In this document: in pieces, positions 56,598 through 64,000 of the stretch
How positions within the stretch are numbered: the stretch's first letter is position 1
Layout of the letters: every line of letters begins with the position of its first letter
NCBI RefSeq assembly: GCF_029051725.1
Contig: NZ_JAACFU010000017.1
Coordinates: 62,001-126,000, forward strand
Reading direction: 5' to 3'
From: Bradyrhizobium sp. CSS354
Lineage (GTDB): Bacteria > Pseudomonadota > Alphaproteobacteria > Rhizobiales > Xanthobacteraceae
Length of the DNA: 64,000 nucleotides
The notes under the pieces: model-generated
Told to the model about the DNA's origin: nothing
What the model saw: only the letters and a program-made list of their open reading frames with translations
Databases searched by the model: none
Made by a program: the position numbers and the translations under genes

Positions 56598-56620
56598 CGT
56601 GAGGTCGCTCACGTCTTTTT
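56598..56620 (+). terminator. Intrinsic terminator
   Basis: A CGTGAG / CTCACG stem with a 4-base loop, followed by TCTTTTT. It closes the broken RiPP-like region and isolates the multicopper oxidase gene downstream. Confidence 0.7.
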
Positions 56621-56711
56621 ATGAGTTCGAACAACTTTTGGAATCGATTGAATTTGGTCCGCGCTTTCGTGCGCGGCGTCATGTGCGCACCGTTGTTTGG
56701 GCTGTCACGCG

Positions 56712-58955
56712 ATGCAACGCTTAAATTCGTGGGAAGCGCGGCTTCCGATCCGGTTTGGCCAGGCTGCATGGCTGACCGGGGTAGCCCTGGGTTTCCTGCT
56801 TCAGCCGGCAATCGCAGCAGAGCTCGTTCAGCCACTAATCTGCTCTGAAGCAACGGCAGGACAGCCTGATCTCGCCGGCATCTGCTCCATTACGCCGCTC
56901 GCCAATGGTCAAAACGAGGTGGAGATCACTCTGAAGGCAGCCAGCGCCGAGATCGCCATGGGCGGCTACAAGGTCACCTCCGGAAACTACAATTACAACT
57001 ATCTGACGCCAATCGTTGAAGCGATGCCGGGCGATACCGTTTCGGCGCACCTGATCAACGCGCTGACCTCCAGCACCAACGGCAGCATGCACGACCACAA
57101 TGACGGTTCGACGAACCTTCATTATTTTCATGGCGGAATCGTATCACCGAACAACGCGCGACCCGCGCCCGCGGAGCTTGGCACGGGCGACAACGTCTAT
57201 GTCCATCTCAAGCCGGGCCTGAGTTTCGATTACAAGGTGCCGATCCCGGGGAAGACGCCGATCCCCGGCAATGACATGATCGACGCACGCGTTCTCGAAA
57301 GCACGGGACTCATCCCGCACCCTCTTGGGCTGAATTGGTATCACTCGCATCTGCACGGGATCTCGTCCGATCAGGTGATGGGCGGAATGTCGGGTCTGCT
57401 TTCGGTCGGCGAAGCAACGGCCAACGTGAAGGCGGGCTGTCTGCCGGATCCGAACGACAAGGAGAAATGTTCCAACGACGTCGCGAAGGATACAAGCGAC
57501 CTGAAACGTATCACCATGGTGCGCTATGCGCTGCTCCGCGACATGCCGGTAATGAACATCGCCAAGTTCCCCGGCGAGGCGAACGGCGATGCTGCGACGT
57601 GGGATCCGGATCCGGCCGCGCGGGATTTTCCTCCGGGCAAGTCGTGCGGGGTGTGGAATCCGGACGGTTCCGGACCGGACCTCGATCCGAAGTTGCGAAC
57701 CGGCTTCTGTCAGCGCGAGCAGACGAAGGCACTGCTTTTTACGGTGAACGGGCAGCGATACCCGACGATCACTGTGGAGGGCGGCAAGAATCTCCTCCTC
57801 CGGCTGGGCAATCTCAGCGCCAACATCCCGTACTGGCTGGAGCTGCGGAACGAGGACGCGGCGGACAAGAAGCCTCTGCGGATGACGATCCTCAGCCTCG
57901 ATGGAGTAGTACCGGCGATACCGATTGCACCCGGGCAGGCACAGAAACCAGTGCAGGCCGTCGACTATGACGATGTGCTGATGATGCCGGCCACGCGCGC
58001 GGAGATCTACGTGCGCAACGACGACAAGCGTCCGACCCGGCAGGTCTATATTCTGAAGACCAAGCGACACAGGGTCGAAGCGGGAACGGACGAATGGCCG
58101 GAGATCCAGCTGGCCCGTATCGTGCTGGAGCCTAATGCCACCGCCAGCAACGTGCGGATCGCATTGAATGCTGCCGTCGCCACCCCCGGTCCGCCCCAAA
58201 TTGCGAGCCCGGCCCTGGCGATTGAGACTGCAGAGCTACCCGCGGGATGCATTCGCGATCTGGCCCCGGCGTTTCGTGAGTATCGCCGGGTCATGTTTCT
58301 GGATGGCGTCACGACAAGCCACGGGCAAACGACCGATTGGAGCGTTTTCACCCAGATCATACGCCCCACCGGACCGGACCCGCAGGACGAATCGATGCAC
58401 AACCCGCCAGCGGACGAAGATCCCGACAAGACGACGGTCGGGCTTAACGGAGGGGGCATCCCGTTCGAGGAATATGTCGGAAGCGATGGGCTCGTCGATT
58501 GGACGAACAAGAAGCATGTGTGTGTCTTCATCGACAAGAAAGCTCACGAGGGTAGCCACAAACAGCTTTGGGTTTTGTCCAATCAAACAAGCACTCTGCA
58601 TAATTTCCACATTCACCAGATGAAATTTCGCTTGGCGACAGCCGATGAACTCTACAGCTATTTCATAAAGCCTCCCGATTCGGCGCGCACCTGCGGCCAG
58701 GGCGCATGCCCGGCGGACGTGCCAAACTATGATCTCTATGACGATCAAAAAAATAGCGACCTGGATCCCGGCGCGACGCGACGCTGGCACGATACAATTC
58801 CGCTGCCTCCGGGGCAGTCGGTGTTCGTGGTGATGAGCTTCGATACAAGCCAGCAGCTCGGACGCTTCGTTTTCCATTGCCATATCCTCAAGCACGAGGA
58901 CAAAGGGTTGATGGCCCCTATCGAGGTCTGGGGTCCCGGACTGGCAGCGCAATAG
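56712..58955 (+). CDS. Secreted multicopper oxidase
   Basis: A 747-residue protein with an N-terminal signal region (RFGQAAWLTGVALGFLLQPA) and probable cleavage after AIA. The four copper sites are visible: NLHYFHGG at about 137, NWYHSHLHG at about 210, TLHNFHIHQMKF at about 628 and FVFHCHILKHEDKG at about 720, where the HCH is the type 1-type 3 electron path. Long insertions (for example LIPHPLGLNWYHSH preceded by 60 extra residues, and a Cys-containing loop CQREQTK) make it much longer than bacterial laccases and CueO. It should act in the periplasm. ATG 56712 is preferred over the TTG at 56697. A cupredoxin-like gene follows 29 bases later. Confidence 0.92.
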   Translation: MQRLNSWEARLPIRFGQAAWLTGVALGFLLQPAIAAELVQPLICSEATAGQPDLAGICSITPLANGQNEVEITLKAASAEIAMGGYKVTSGNYNYNYLTPIVEAMPGDTVSAHLINALTSSTNGSMHDHNDGSTNLHYFHGGIVSPNNARPAPAELGTGDNVYVHLKPGLSFDYKVPIPGKTPIPGNDMIDARVLESTGLIPHPLGLNWYHSHLHGISSDQVMGGMSGLLSVGEATANVKAGCLPDPNDKEKCSNDVAKDTSDLKRITMVRYALLRDMPVMNIAKFPGEANGDAATWDPDPAARDFPPGKSCGVWNPDGSGPDLDPKLRTGFCQREQTKALLFTVNGQRYPTITVEGGKNLLLRLGNLSANIPYWLELRNEDAADKKPLRMTILSLDGVVPAIPIAPGQAQKPVQAVDYDDVLMMPATRAEIYVRNDDKRPTRQVYILKTKRHRVEAGTDEWPEIQLARIVLEPNATASNVRIALNAAVATPGPPQIASPALAIETAELPAGCIRDLAPAFREYRRVMFLDGVTTSHGQTTDWSVFTQIIRPTGPDPQDESMHNPPADEDPDKTTVGLNGGGIPFEEYVGSDGLVDWTNKKHVCVFIDKKAHEGSHKQLWVLSNQTSTLHNFHIHQMKFRLATADELYSYFIKPPDSARTCGQGACPADVPNYDLYDDQKNSDLDPGATRRWHDTIPLPPGQSVFVVMSFDTSQQLGRFVFHCHILKHEDKGLMAPIEVWGPGLAAQ

Positions 58956-58984
58956 CGTCAAGACGCCAAGTGAGGAGGAGACCA

Positions 58985-59470
58985 ATGAGGACGTTGTCAA
59001 TGCCGCTTCCGATCGCGAGCATCATTCTCGGTGCAACTCTGGCATTTGCGGGTGCAGCATCTGCGGCGGACACCCATGTGATCGGCGTCCAGGGGCTCGC
59101 CTGGACCTACAAGGACAAGAAATCGACGGCTTCCACACCTCTCACCGTCGATGATCTGAAGGTCGGTGACATCGTCGAGGTTCAGATCCCCAGCGGGCCC
59201 GTCCATCACGGATTTGTCACCCTCAAGCGAACCGATGGCGGGCCTGCGATCGAGGACAAGAGCCCCGTGCTTGCCTGCGGCGAGGACGCGACGGCCAAAC
59301 CCAACGCTGTGCTTCGCGAACTCGATTGCAACGGGACCACCAGCAAGTTCGGCGTCGCATTCACCGGCAGCCTCCGGCTGGAAGTCACCGACAAGTTCAA
59401 GGATCCGGTCGACTTCTTTTGTGTGATCCACAAGGGCGGCATGCCGGGAGTGCTCAAGCTCGCGCCGTGA
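58985..59470 (+). CDS. Secreted cupredoxin-like protein
   Basis: A 161-residue protein with a signal peptide (MRTLSMPLPIASIILGATLA), cut after ASA near residue 27. The body has a cupredoxin-like layout: VGDIVEVQIPSGPVHHGFVT supplies a His at about 74-75, and DFFCVIHKGGMPG near the C-terminus supplies Cys146, His149 and Met153, a spacing consistent with a type-1 copper site. The strong GAGGAGGAG ribosome-binding site decides the start. It probably hands electrons to or takes them from the multicopper oxidase immediately upstream, with which it must be co-transcribed. Partner role is inference; the copper site is seen by motif only. Confidence 0.8.
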   Translation: MRTLSMPLPIASIILGATLAFAGAASAADTHVIGVQGLAWTYKDKKSTASTPLTVDDLKVGDIVEVQIPSGPVHHGFVTLKRTDGGPAIEDKSPVLACGEDATAKPNAVLRELDCNGTTSKFGVAFTGSLRLEVTDKFKDPVDFFCVIHKGGMPGVLKLAP

Positions 59471-59710
59471 GATCGGCAGCGCTCGCACGCGCCCCTTGTC
59501 GCTCGCGCCGAAGCACTTCGCATGCTCGTGCGGAACGACGGGAGATTGATTGGAGGATCGATGGAAAGTCCCATCGCGGCTGCGATCTGCCCGATGGGCT
59601 CACTAATTGAGCTGCCATCGACGTTCTCGCATTTCGTGCGTCATGGCGGCGAACGCGCGCAACGATATCGATGGCCCGGATGTCGAGTTACTCGAGGAGT
59701 GGAAAGTCTC

Positions 59711-60811
59711 ATGGCCAAGGCAAAGAGGAAGAAGTCGGTTACAAAGAAGAACTCAGTTACGAAAGCGAAATCGGGCAAGTCCAAGAAATCAACCACCAAG
59801 AGATCAATCAAGAGGGCGGTCAAATTTCGTCCGATGAACGTTGTTACCACCCCGGGTTCGCCGGCTGAAAAGTATTACCGGGGCATGGCCGCGCCGATGG
59901 CCGCCGTTGTAGCGGCGACCGCGTCGACATTCGCGCCAACTCCCACGCACAATCTGATCAATCACGGTGGAAATATCATCCAGGACCTCGTCTATACCAA
60001 TTGCTATATCGGTGGCGCATCGTCATGGGCGGCAAGCGACATCAAGAATATCGACGACGCTTTGGCAGCCGCGATGGCGGACACCAACTTGAACAACGTC
60101 ATGATGCAGTATTTCAAGAACAACCCGATCACCACAACGTTCCAGCCCTCGCACATTCTACCTGGCGCAAGGCCATCCCAGTTCTCGCAAGGCGACGTCG
60201 AACAGCTGGTCAACAGCCTTTTCCAGCAGGGCGCGCTGCAGGGTTTCGATTTCGGCTCGACCGTCTTCAATTTCCTGCTGCCGAGCGGAACGATCTTGAC
60301 GACAGACGAGGATCCGACGACTGCAATCAGCCCGGTCGGCAATACCGCCGCCGCTGTTATTCCCGTCGAGGATGAAGCCAGCTCGCTGCGAGGGTTGGGC
60401 GGCTATCATGGCTCAATCCATCCGACCAGCAAGGTCACGATCTACTACGCTATCGGCGTCTTCTCCGAAACGCGGCCGAGCGGACCCGATAACGGGATCG
60501 TCGCGTTCGATCAGCCATGGAAAAACATCGTTGCGACGTTTTATCACGAACTGAACGAGGCGCGGACCGACCCCGACGTGGAGGATGCCATTCGGGCCGG
60601 CAGCAGCCCCAATGCGGTCAAGTTTCTCGGATGGACGTCCGCGCAGGGTGAAGAGTGCGGCGACTTCCCAATAACCGAAGCTGGCGCGAATCTGAGCCGC
60701 GTGATGAAGGAGGTGAATCTCACCAATGGCACTCGAACGGTGCCCATTCAATTTCAATATTCGAATGCCGTAGCAGGACCCGAAGGTCCAATTCAAGCCC
60801 CCCATGTTTAG
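59711..60811 (+). CDS. Hypothetical protein with Lys-rich N-terminus and HELNEARTDPD motif
   Basis: A 366-residue protein. The first 40 residues are extremely basic (KRKKSVTKKNSVTKAKSGKS). The body contains THNLINHGGNIIQDLVYTNC, GSIHPTSKVTIYYAIGVFSE and IVATFYHELNEARTDPDVED. HELNEARTDPD resembles a metal site with His-Glu and downstream Glu/Asp, as in some secreted proteins with HELxEAxTDP, such as EXORDIUM-like proteins, which are mostly of unknown activity. No signal peptide is evident, despite the extracytoplasmic neighbours. GAGGAGTGGAAAG lies upstream. It follows the cupredoxin gene by 240 bases. A terminator-like hairpin lies after the stop. Confidence 0.72.
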   Translation: MAKAKRKKSVTKKNSVTKAKSGKSKKSTTKRSIKRAVKFRPMNVVTTPGSPAEKYYRGMAAPMAAVVAATASTFAPTPTHNLINHGGNIIQDLVYTNCYIGGASSWAASDIKNIDDALAAAMADTNLNNVMMQYFKNNPITTTFQPSHILPGARPSQFSQGDVEQLVNSLFQQGALQGFDFGSTVFNFLLPSGTILTTDEDPTTAISPVGNTAAAVIPVEDEASSLRGLGGYHGSIHPTSKVTIYYAIGVFSETRPSGPDNGIVAFDQPWKNIVATFYHELNEARTDPDVEDAIRAGSSPNAVKFLGWTSAQGEECGDFPITEAGANLSRVMKEVNLTNGTRTVPIQFQYSNAVAGPEGPIQAPHV

Positions 60812-60849
60812 GGCGAGATGGCATGGTCACCCAGCGAGATGACCATGCG

Positions 60850-60883
60850 ACGTTTCTCGACGCGCTTGGGCGTGTCGAAACGT
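60850..60883 (+). terminator. Imperfect hairpin after the HELNEAR gene
   Basis: ACGTTTCTCGACGCG and CGTGTCGAAACGT form a 13-bp imperfect stem around a short loop, about 40 bases beyond the stop. No T-run follows. Confidence 0.45.
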
Positions 60884-61364
60884 AAACTTCTGAAAAATAG
60901 CAATCTCGTAAGGGCGATTTTCGGCGGGATTGTTAGCTACCCCCTATCCGCCGTCGAAAATAATTCGCTTTTCGACGCCAACGGCGCAGTGCATCCAAGC
61001 GTAGTGTGTCCCGCTTCTAATTGCGACTGCCACGATTTCGTTCGGCTTTCGCGCTGGGATGCGGGCTCGGTCTAGCGGCTGACCTTTCGAAAGGCGGCCA
61101 CCGCGCATCGGCAGCGATTTCGATCTCTTGTCCGCGCTAAGAATCGCAATGTGGCGAAAGCGAGATCCGCAATTGTTCGCGCTGCAGCATCGCAAGCGGT
61201 TCTGCGACATTCCGCGCGTGACAATCAGTAAAAAAATGTTGCGCAACCCGAGGCATCAGCAGATAGTCAATACTATATTAGATTGTGACAAGAATACTAA
61301 ATGAGATTGGGAACGCTGATGGTTGGAAGGGCAAGCACCAGAGGCGTCGGAAGGGAGGCTCACC
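60884..61364. other. Intergenic region with a probable promoter for the next unit
   Basis: No gene recognised. The last 100 bases become unusually A/T-rich (TACTATATTAGATTGTGACAA and ACTAAATGAGATTG), which would suit a promoter for the gene starting at 61365, and GGAAGGGAGG is its ribosome-binding site. Confidence 0.45.
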
Positions 61365-62984
61365 ATGAGTCTCGGCCAAGATCCGCTTAATCCTACACGC
61401 TCCCATCCTCTATCGTATGCCGCGGCGGGACTCGATCGTCCCTCCGACTCCGCGGGTTCATCTCCATCCAGCCTTCGCGCCAGAGTGGTCGGTATAGATC
61501 CCAATGGAGGCCGACCCATGACAGACGGCGAACGCGCGTCCCTGGGCGACCCCTTCTTCGAGCTCGTACTGGCGCGCGGGCGCTTCCCAGGGACGACTGC
61601 CGAACTCCTCGCCGTCCTGAACGAGTCGAATGGCGCCCCCGAAGGCCTGCCTGAGCAAATGGTCTTCGTCGTCGCGGAAGCCGGCCAGATTCCATTCAAC
61701 GAAGCGAACTCGCGGCTGCCAAGGAGCGTCCGCTACGTGGTCACCCGCGGCCGTTCCGCCAATGGACCAACAGTTCTGGTCAGCACGCGACCGCCCGCGA
61801 CCGATCCGACCGCTTTTCTGCAGGTCGCTGGCTGGGACAGCCGCAACAAGGTGTTTCATTTCTACGAGCGCGCAGGAGACGCATGGTTGTGGGAAGGCTC
61901 CTCCTGGCACGCGTTCGATGATGCAGCGCGGGGCAAAGGGCCATTCGATAGCCACGTGAATGGCACGCTGGTCATGAAAGAACTGCGCTTGCCCTGGCTG
62001 CACTGGAACAGCACAGCGCAGGAGATCCCGCTTGAGTCCTTTCCGCCAGATCACCCGGTGAGGACCGATCCGCTTTTCGCTGCCCGCCAGAGCGCGGACA
62101 TTTTGGAGCGGCGGGTGGTACGACCGGCCGTTCAACGCTGGACCCGCGCGCGCCTTGATCGCCTGCTCGGCGCGCCAGGCGGTATCGCGGCGCCCAGGGA
62201 GCTGTTGCGCCACCTGCTCGCGGCCACATCCGTCAACATCGTCTCAAGCGAGGAGCGAAGCCGCGGGAGCAAGCCTGAGTTCGGACTGCCGGCCACTTTC
62301 TTCTTCGACGTCGAGAGCATCGTCAACCAGCTCGCGCTCGATATCACCGGACTCGGCCAGGCGTTTCAGGTGCGACGACCGGACTACGAAAGCGCCGTCG
62401 CCGCACTCGGGCTCGTGCTGAAGCGCTCGGATGCGGGCTTCCAGCAGGCCGGCGATGCCTTCTTTGCCTGGCCGGTTTCGGAGCGGGCATTCGAGGACTG
62501 CGTGGTCGTGGGCGAGCTCACGCGACGAGGCATCCTTTCTCCCGGCTTTGCGCTTGGGCTCCTGATGGTGGACGCCTGGAATCCGACTGACTCGGCCGCG
62601 CGTGAAAGTCTGCTGCAGTACGTCCCGGCGGGGACAACGCCAGCAGGCCAGATCGAGGCCGAAACGCGTAGGAACATCAACATCGCCGCGGCCGGCCTGC
62701 CTCCGGAGGCACCAGAACGCATCGCAGCCGACTACCTGACGCTCGACGAGGCAGCGATGCGCACACGGGCCGCCGCGGAGCTTGACGCGTTCGTTGCCAA
62801 AGTGCGCGCGCGTCTCGCGACGTCGCAAGGCGTTCTCGATTTCATGCGTGTCGCCGATTGGCGCAGGCGCGATTTCCGCAAGCGCAAGATAGCTGAATTC
62901 GGCCTGACGCTACCGTTCAGCAACATCGACGAGAACGCGCCGCCCCTGGCAGTAACCAGGGATGCCGAGGTGGTCGAACGATGA
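61365..62984 (+). CDS. Hypothetical protein (539 aa) of the multicopper oxidase locus
   Basis: Starts MSLGQDPLNPTRSHPLSYAA behind GGGAGG. The N-terminal half is beta-rich, with VFHFYERAGDAWLWEGSSWH and VNGTLVMKELRLPWLHWNS; the C-terminal half is helical, with FEDCVVVGELTRRGILSPGF and LDFMRVADWRRRDFRKRKIA. The conserved-looking Trp/His cluster (LPWLHWNS, WLWEGSSWHAF) could form an active site. There is no signal peptide. It is 39 bases upstream of the next gene, so the two are an operon. I do not recognise the family and assign no function. Confidence 0.75.
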   Translation: MSLGQDPLNPTRSHPLSYAAAGLDRPSDSAGSSPSSLRARVVGIDPNGGRPMTDGERASLGDPFFELVLARGRFPGTTAELLAVLNESNGAPEGLPEQMVFVVAEAGQIPFNEANSRLPRSVRYVVTRGRSANGPTVLVSTRPPATDPTAFLQVAGWDSRNKVFHFYERAGDAWLWEGSSWHAFDDAARGKGPFDSHVNGTLVMKELRLPWLHWNSTAQEIPLESFPPDHPVRTDPLFAARQSADILERRVVRPAVQRWTRARLDRLLGAPGGIAAPRELLRHLLAATSVNIVSSEERSRGSKPEFGLPATFFFDVESIVNQLALDITGLGQAFQVRRPDYESAVAALGLVLKRSDAGFQQAGDAFFAWPVSERAFEDCVVVGELTRRGILSPGFALGLLMVDAWNPTDSAARESLLQYVPAGTTPAGQIEAETRRNINIAAAGLPPEAPERIAADYLTLDEAAMRTRAAAELDAFVAKVRARLATSQGVLDFMRVADWRRRDFRKRKIAEFGLTLPFSNIDENAPPLAVTRDAEVVER

Positions 62985-63023
62985 GATTTCCGGTCCTGTC
63001 GCGCAGTCATCAGGGAGGTGAAT

Positions 63024-64000
63024 ATGGCGTTGCAACGATTTGACCCACCGGGTTTTCTGGACGATTTCGGACCGGCCCAACGCGATGCCTGGCATCAGTT
63101 CATTTCCGACGCGCTGAACTCCGCTCAAGAGGGTAGCGGCGATCCGTTCGACTCGCCCCGGGCGCAATTCTTCAATGCCGCCAAGGTCGAGGCGGGACCC
63201 AACCCGGCGTTTGAGGATGTGAAATGGACAGCGTTTCCCCGCATTGTGCAGATCAGCAGCGGCTCGGACATGGAGCGGTGGCGCTCTGCCGATGCCTCAC
63301 GCGACGTTCAGGACGAGTACTGTGAGTGGAGCGTGACCCGGCAATCCGGCACGAACAAGATCACGCGGGTCACGTTTACCTGCGAAGGGCCGGAGTACTG
63401 GCGCTTTCTCGCCGCAACCGACCCGACCCAAACGCTCGCACTCTACAAGCAACATGTCGACGCCTCGGCAACGCAGGCAGACCTCTTCACCCCATCGGGC
63501 GCCTACATCCTGCGCAACCGCTTCAACAATTCAACCTCCAACGGGGCCATGCACCTCGTGCAGAGGAACAACACACTGGGCGCCGAGATCGAGATCGCGG
63601 GCGCGGCAACGGTTACGCGGCTGCGCGCCGATGGTTCGCCAATGGTCGATACCCTGGAATTGATCCGGTGTGGCCGATACGGCGCCGAACAGCGACACAG
63701 CGACCCGTTCATCGGCGCGCGCGTGAACTTTCATGCGCGTAGCAAGGCAGACGTCACTGTCGCCAACCCTGTCGGCATCTATTTCGGCGGCCTGGACACG
63801 CAGGAATGGGAAACCCCCGACGGCAGCGATCCTGCCGCTTTCTGGAAGTATACGCGCGGAAGTCCAGAACGTCCGGTCCGAGCCGTCATCGAAGTGCCGA
63901 GCGACCGCAATTACGTGCTGGGCGATGTACTAATCGACGGAAGAGCGATCCAGTTCGGTGGCCAGATCGCAGACCGGATTCAAATGACGATCCGGGCGCT
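63024..64000 (+). CDS. Hypothetical protein, truncated by the window end
   Basis: From the ATG at 63024, behind a strong GGGAGGTGA, the frame stays open to the window edge (325 codons). It reads MALQRFDPPGFLDDFGPAQR, EYCEWSVTRQSGTNKITRVT and FTCEGPEYWRFLA, then VGIYFGGLDTQEWETPDGSD, and RAVIEVPSDRNYVLGDVLID near the end. The composition is even and protein-like, with Trp- and Tyr-rich strands. I cannot name a family. It is co-transcribed with the preceding gene and may work with it. Confidence 0.72.
   Translation, partial: MALQRFDPPGFLDDFGPAQRDAWHQFISDALNSAQEGSGDPFDSPRAQFFNAAKVEAGPNPAFEDVKWTAFPRIVQISSGSDMERWRSADASRDVQDEYCEWSVTRQSGTNKITRVTFTCEGPEYWRFLAATDPTQTLALYKQHVDASATQADLFTPSGAYILRNRFNNSTSNGAMHLVQRNNTLGAEIEIAGAATVTRLRADGSPMVDTLELIRCGRYGAEQRHSDPFIGARVNFHARSKADVTVANPVGIYFGGLDTQEWETPDGSDPAAFWKYTRGSPERPVRAVIEVPSDRNYVLGDVLIDGRAIQFGGQIADRIQMTIRA

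Noticed and set aside
57144..58199. Long minus-strand ORF (351 codons) opposite the multicopper oxidase
   Set aside because: High-GC shadow; the oxidase frame has all four copper motifs and a signal peptide.
61458..62213. Minus-strand ORF of 251 codons opposite the 539-aa hypothetical gene
   Set aside because: The plus-strand frame has a strong ribosome-binding site and even composition; the antisense frame has neither.
1..64000. CRISPR arrays, rRNA or tRNA genes
   Set aside because: No regularly spaced repeats and no recognisable rRNA or complete tRNA cloverleaf were seen in my reading; a covariance search would be decisive.

Overview
The window looks like an accessory, plasmid- or island-derived segment of an alphaproteobacterium of the order Hyphomicrobiales, most like Bradyrhizobium or a relative. 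The reasons are high G+C, rhizobial-plasmid style genes (DUF736, DUF2493, Toprim, strawberry-notch helicase, ArdC, ParB-like partition protein, MobA/TraA-like relaxase) and a dense load of IS remnants. No rRNA, tRNA or CRISPR array was recognised.

Layout. 1-11 kb: a partial HTH regulator and a minus-strand mobile-element housekeeping module (DUF736, DUF2493, Toprim, giant Sbno helicase, ArdC). 9.8-13.2 kb: a defence-like locus with a minus-strand trio (sigma-like protein, coiled-coil protein, ImmA/IrrE peptidase) divergent from a CBASS-type CD-NTase that is frameshifted and cut by an IS remnant. 13.5-26 kb: a TlpA-like protein, then an IS graveyard (IS21, IS5, IS91 inside IS110, a second IS110, IS66) that surrounds one ABC exporter and a caspase-fold fragment. 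26-33 kb: a KAP NTPase, a recombinase remnant, a membrane protein, a DUF4403 lipoprotein and a hypothetical gene. 33.8-39.4 kb: a minus-strand operon of a nucleoside-phosphorylase-fold protein and two HEPN-like proteins, downstream of a complete AbiEi/AbiEii pair. 39.5-45.7 kb: transfer and partition leftovers (ParB C-terminus, methyltransferase N-terminus, relaxase N-terminus joined to an oxidase C-terminus) around a DUF2235 hydrolase and its membrane partner. 45.7-51.4 kb: secreted S1/P1 nuclease, LOG-family protein, DUF3616 protein and a trypsin-nuclease fusion. 52-56.5 kb: cold-shock protein and the remains of what may be a RiPP (ATP-grasp) cluster. 56.7-64 kb: a well preserved plus-strand group with a secreted multicopper oxidase, a cupredoxin-like protein and three proteins I do not recognise.

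Two themes run through the window. One is immunity and conflict genes (CBASS, AbiE, KAP, HEPN, phosphorylase, protease-nuclease). The other is decay: many genes are broken by single-base indels or in-frame TGA codons, and transfer genes survive only as fragments, so the element is probably no longer self-mobile. Sequence error at some indels cannot be excluded from this window alone. Start sites were chosen by ribosome-binding sites and ATGA overlaps where possible.
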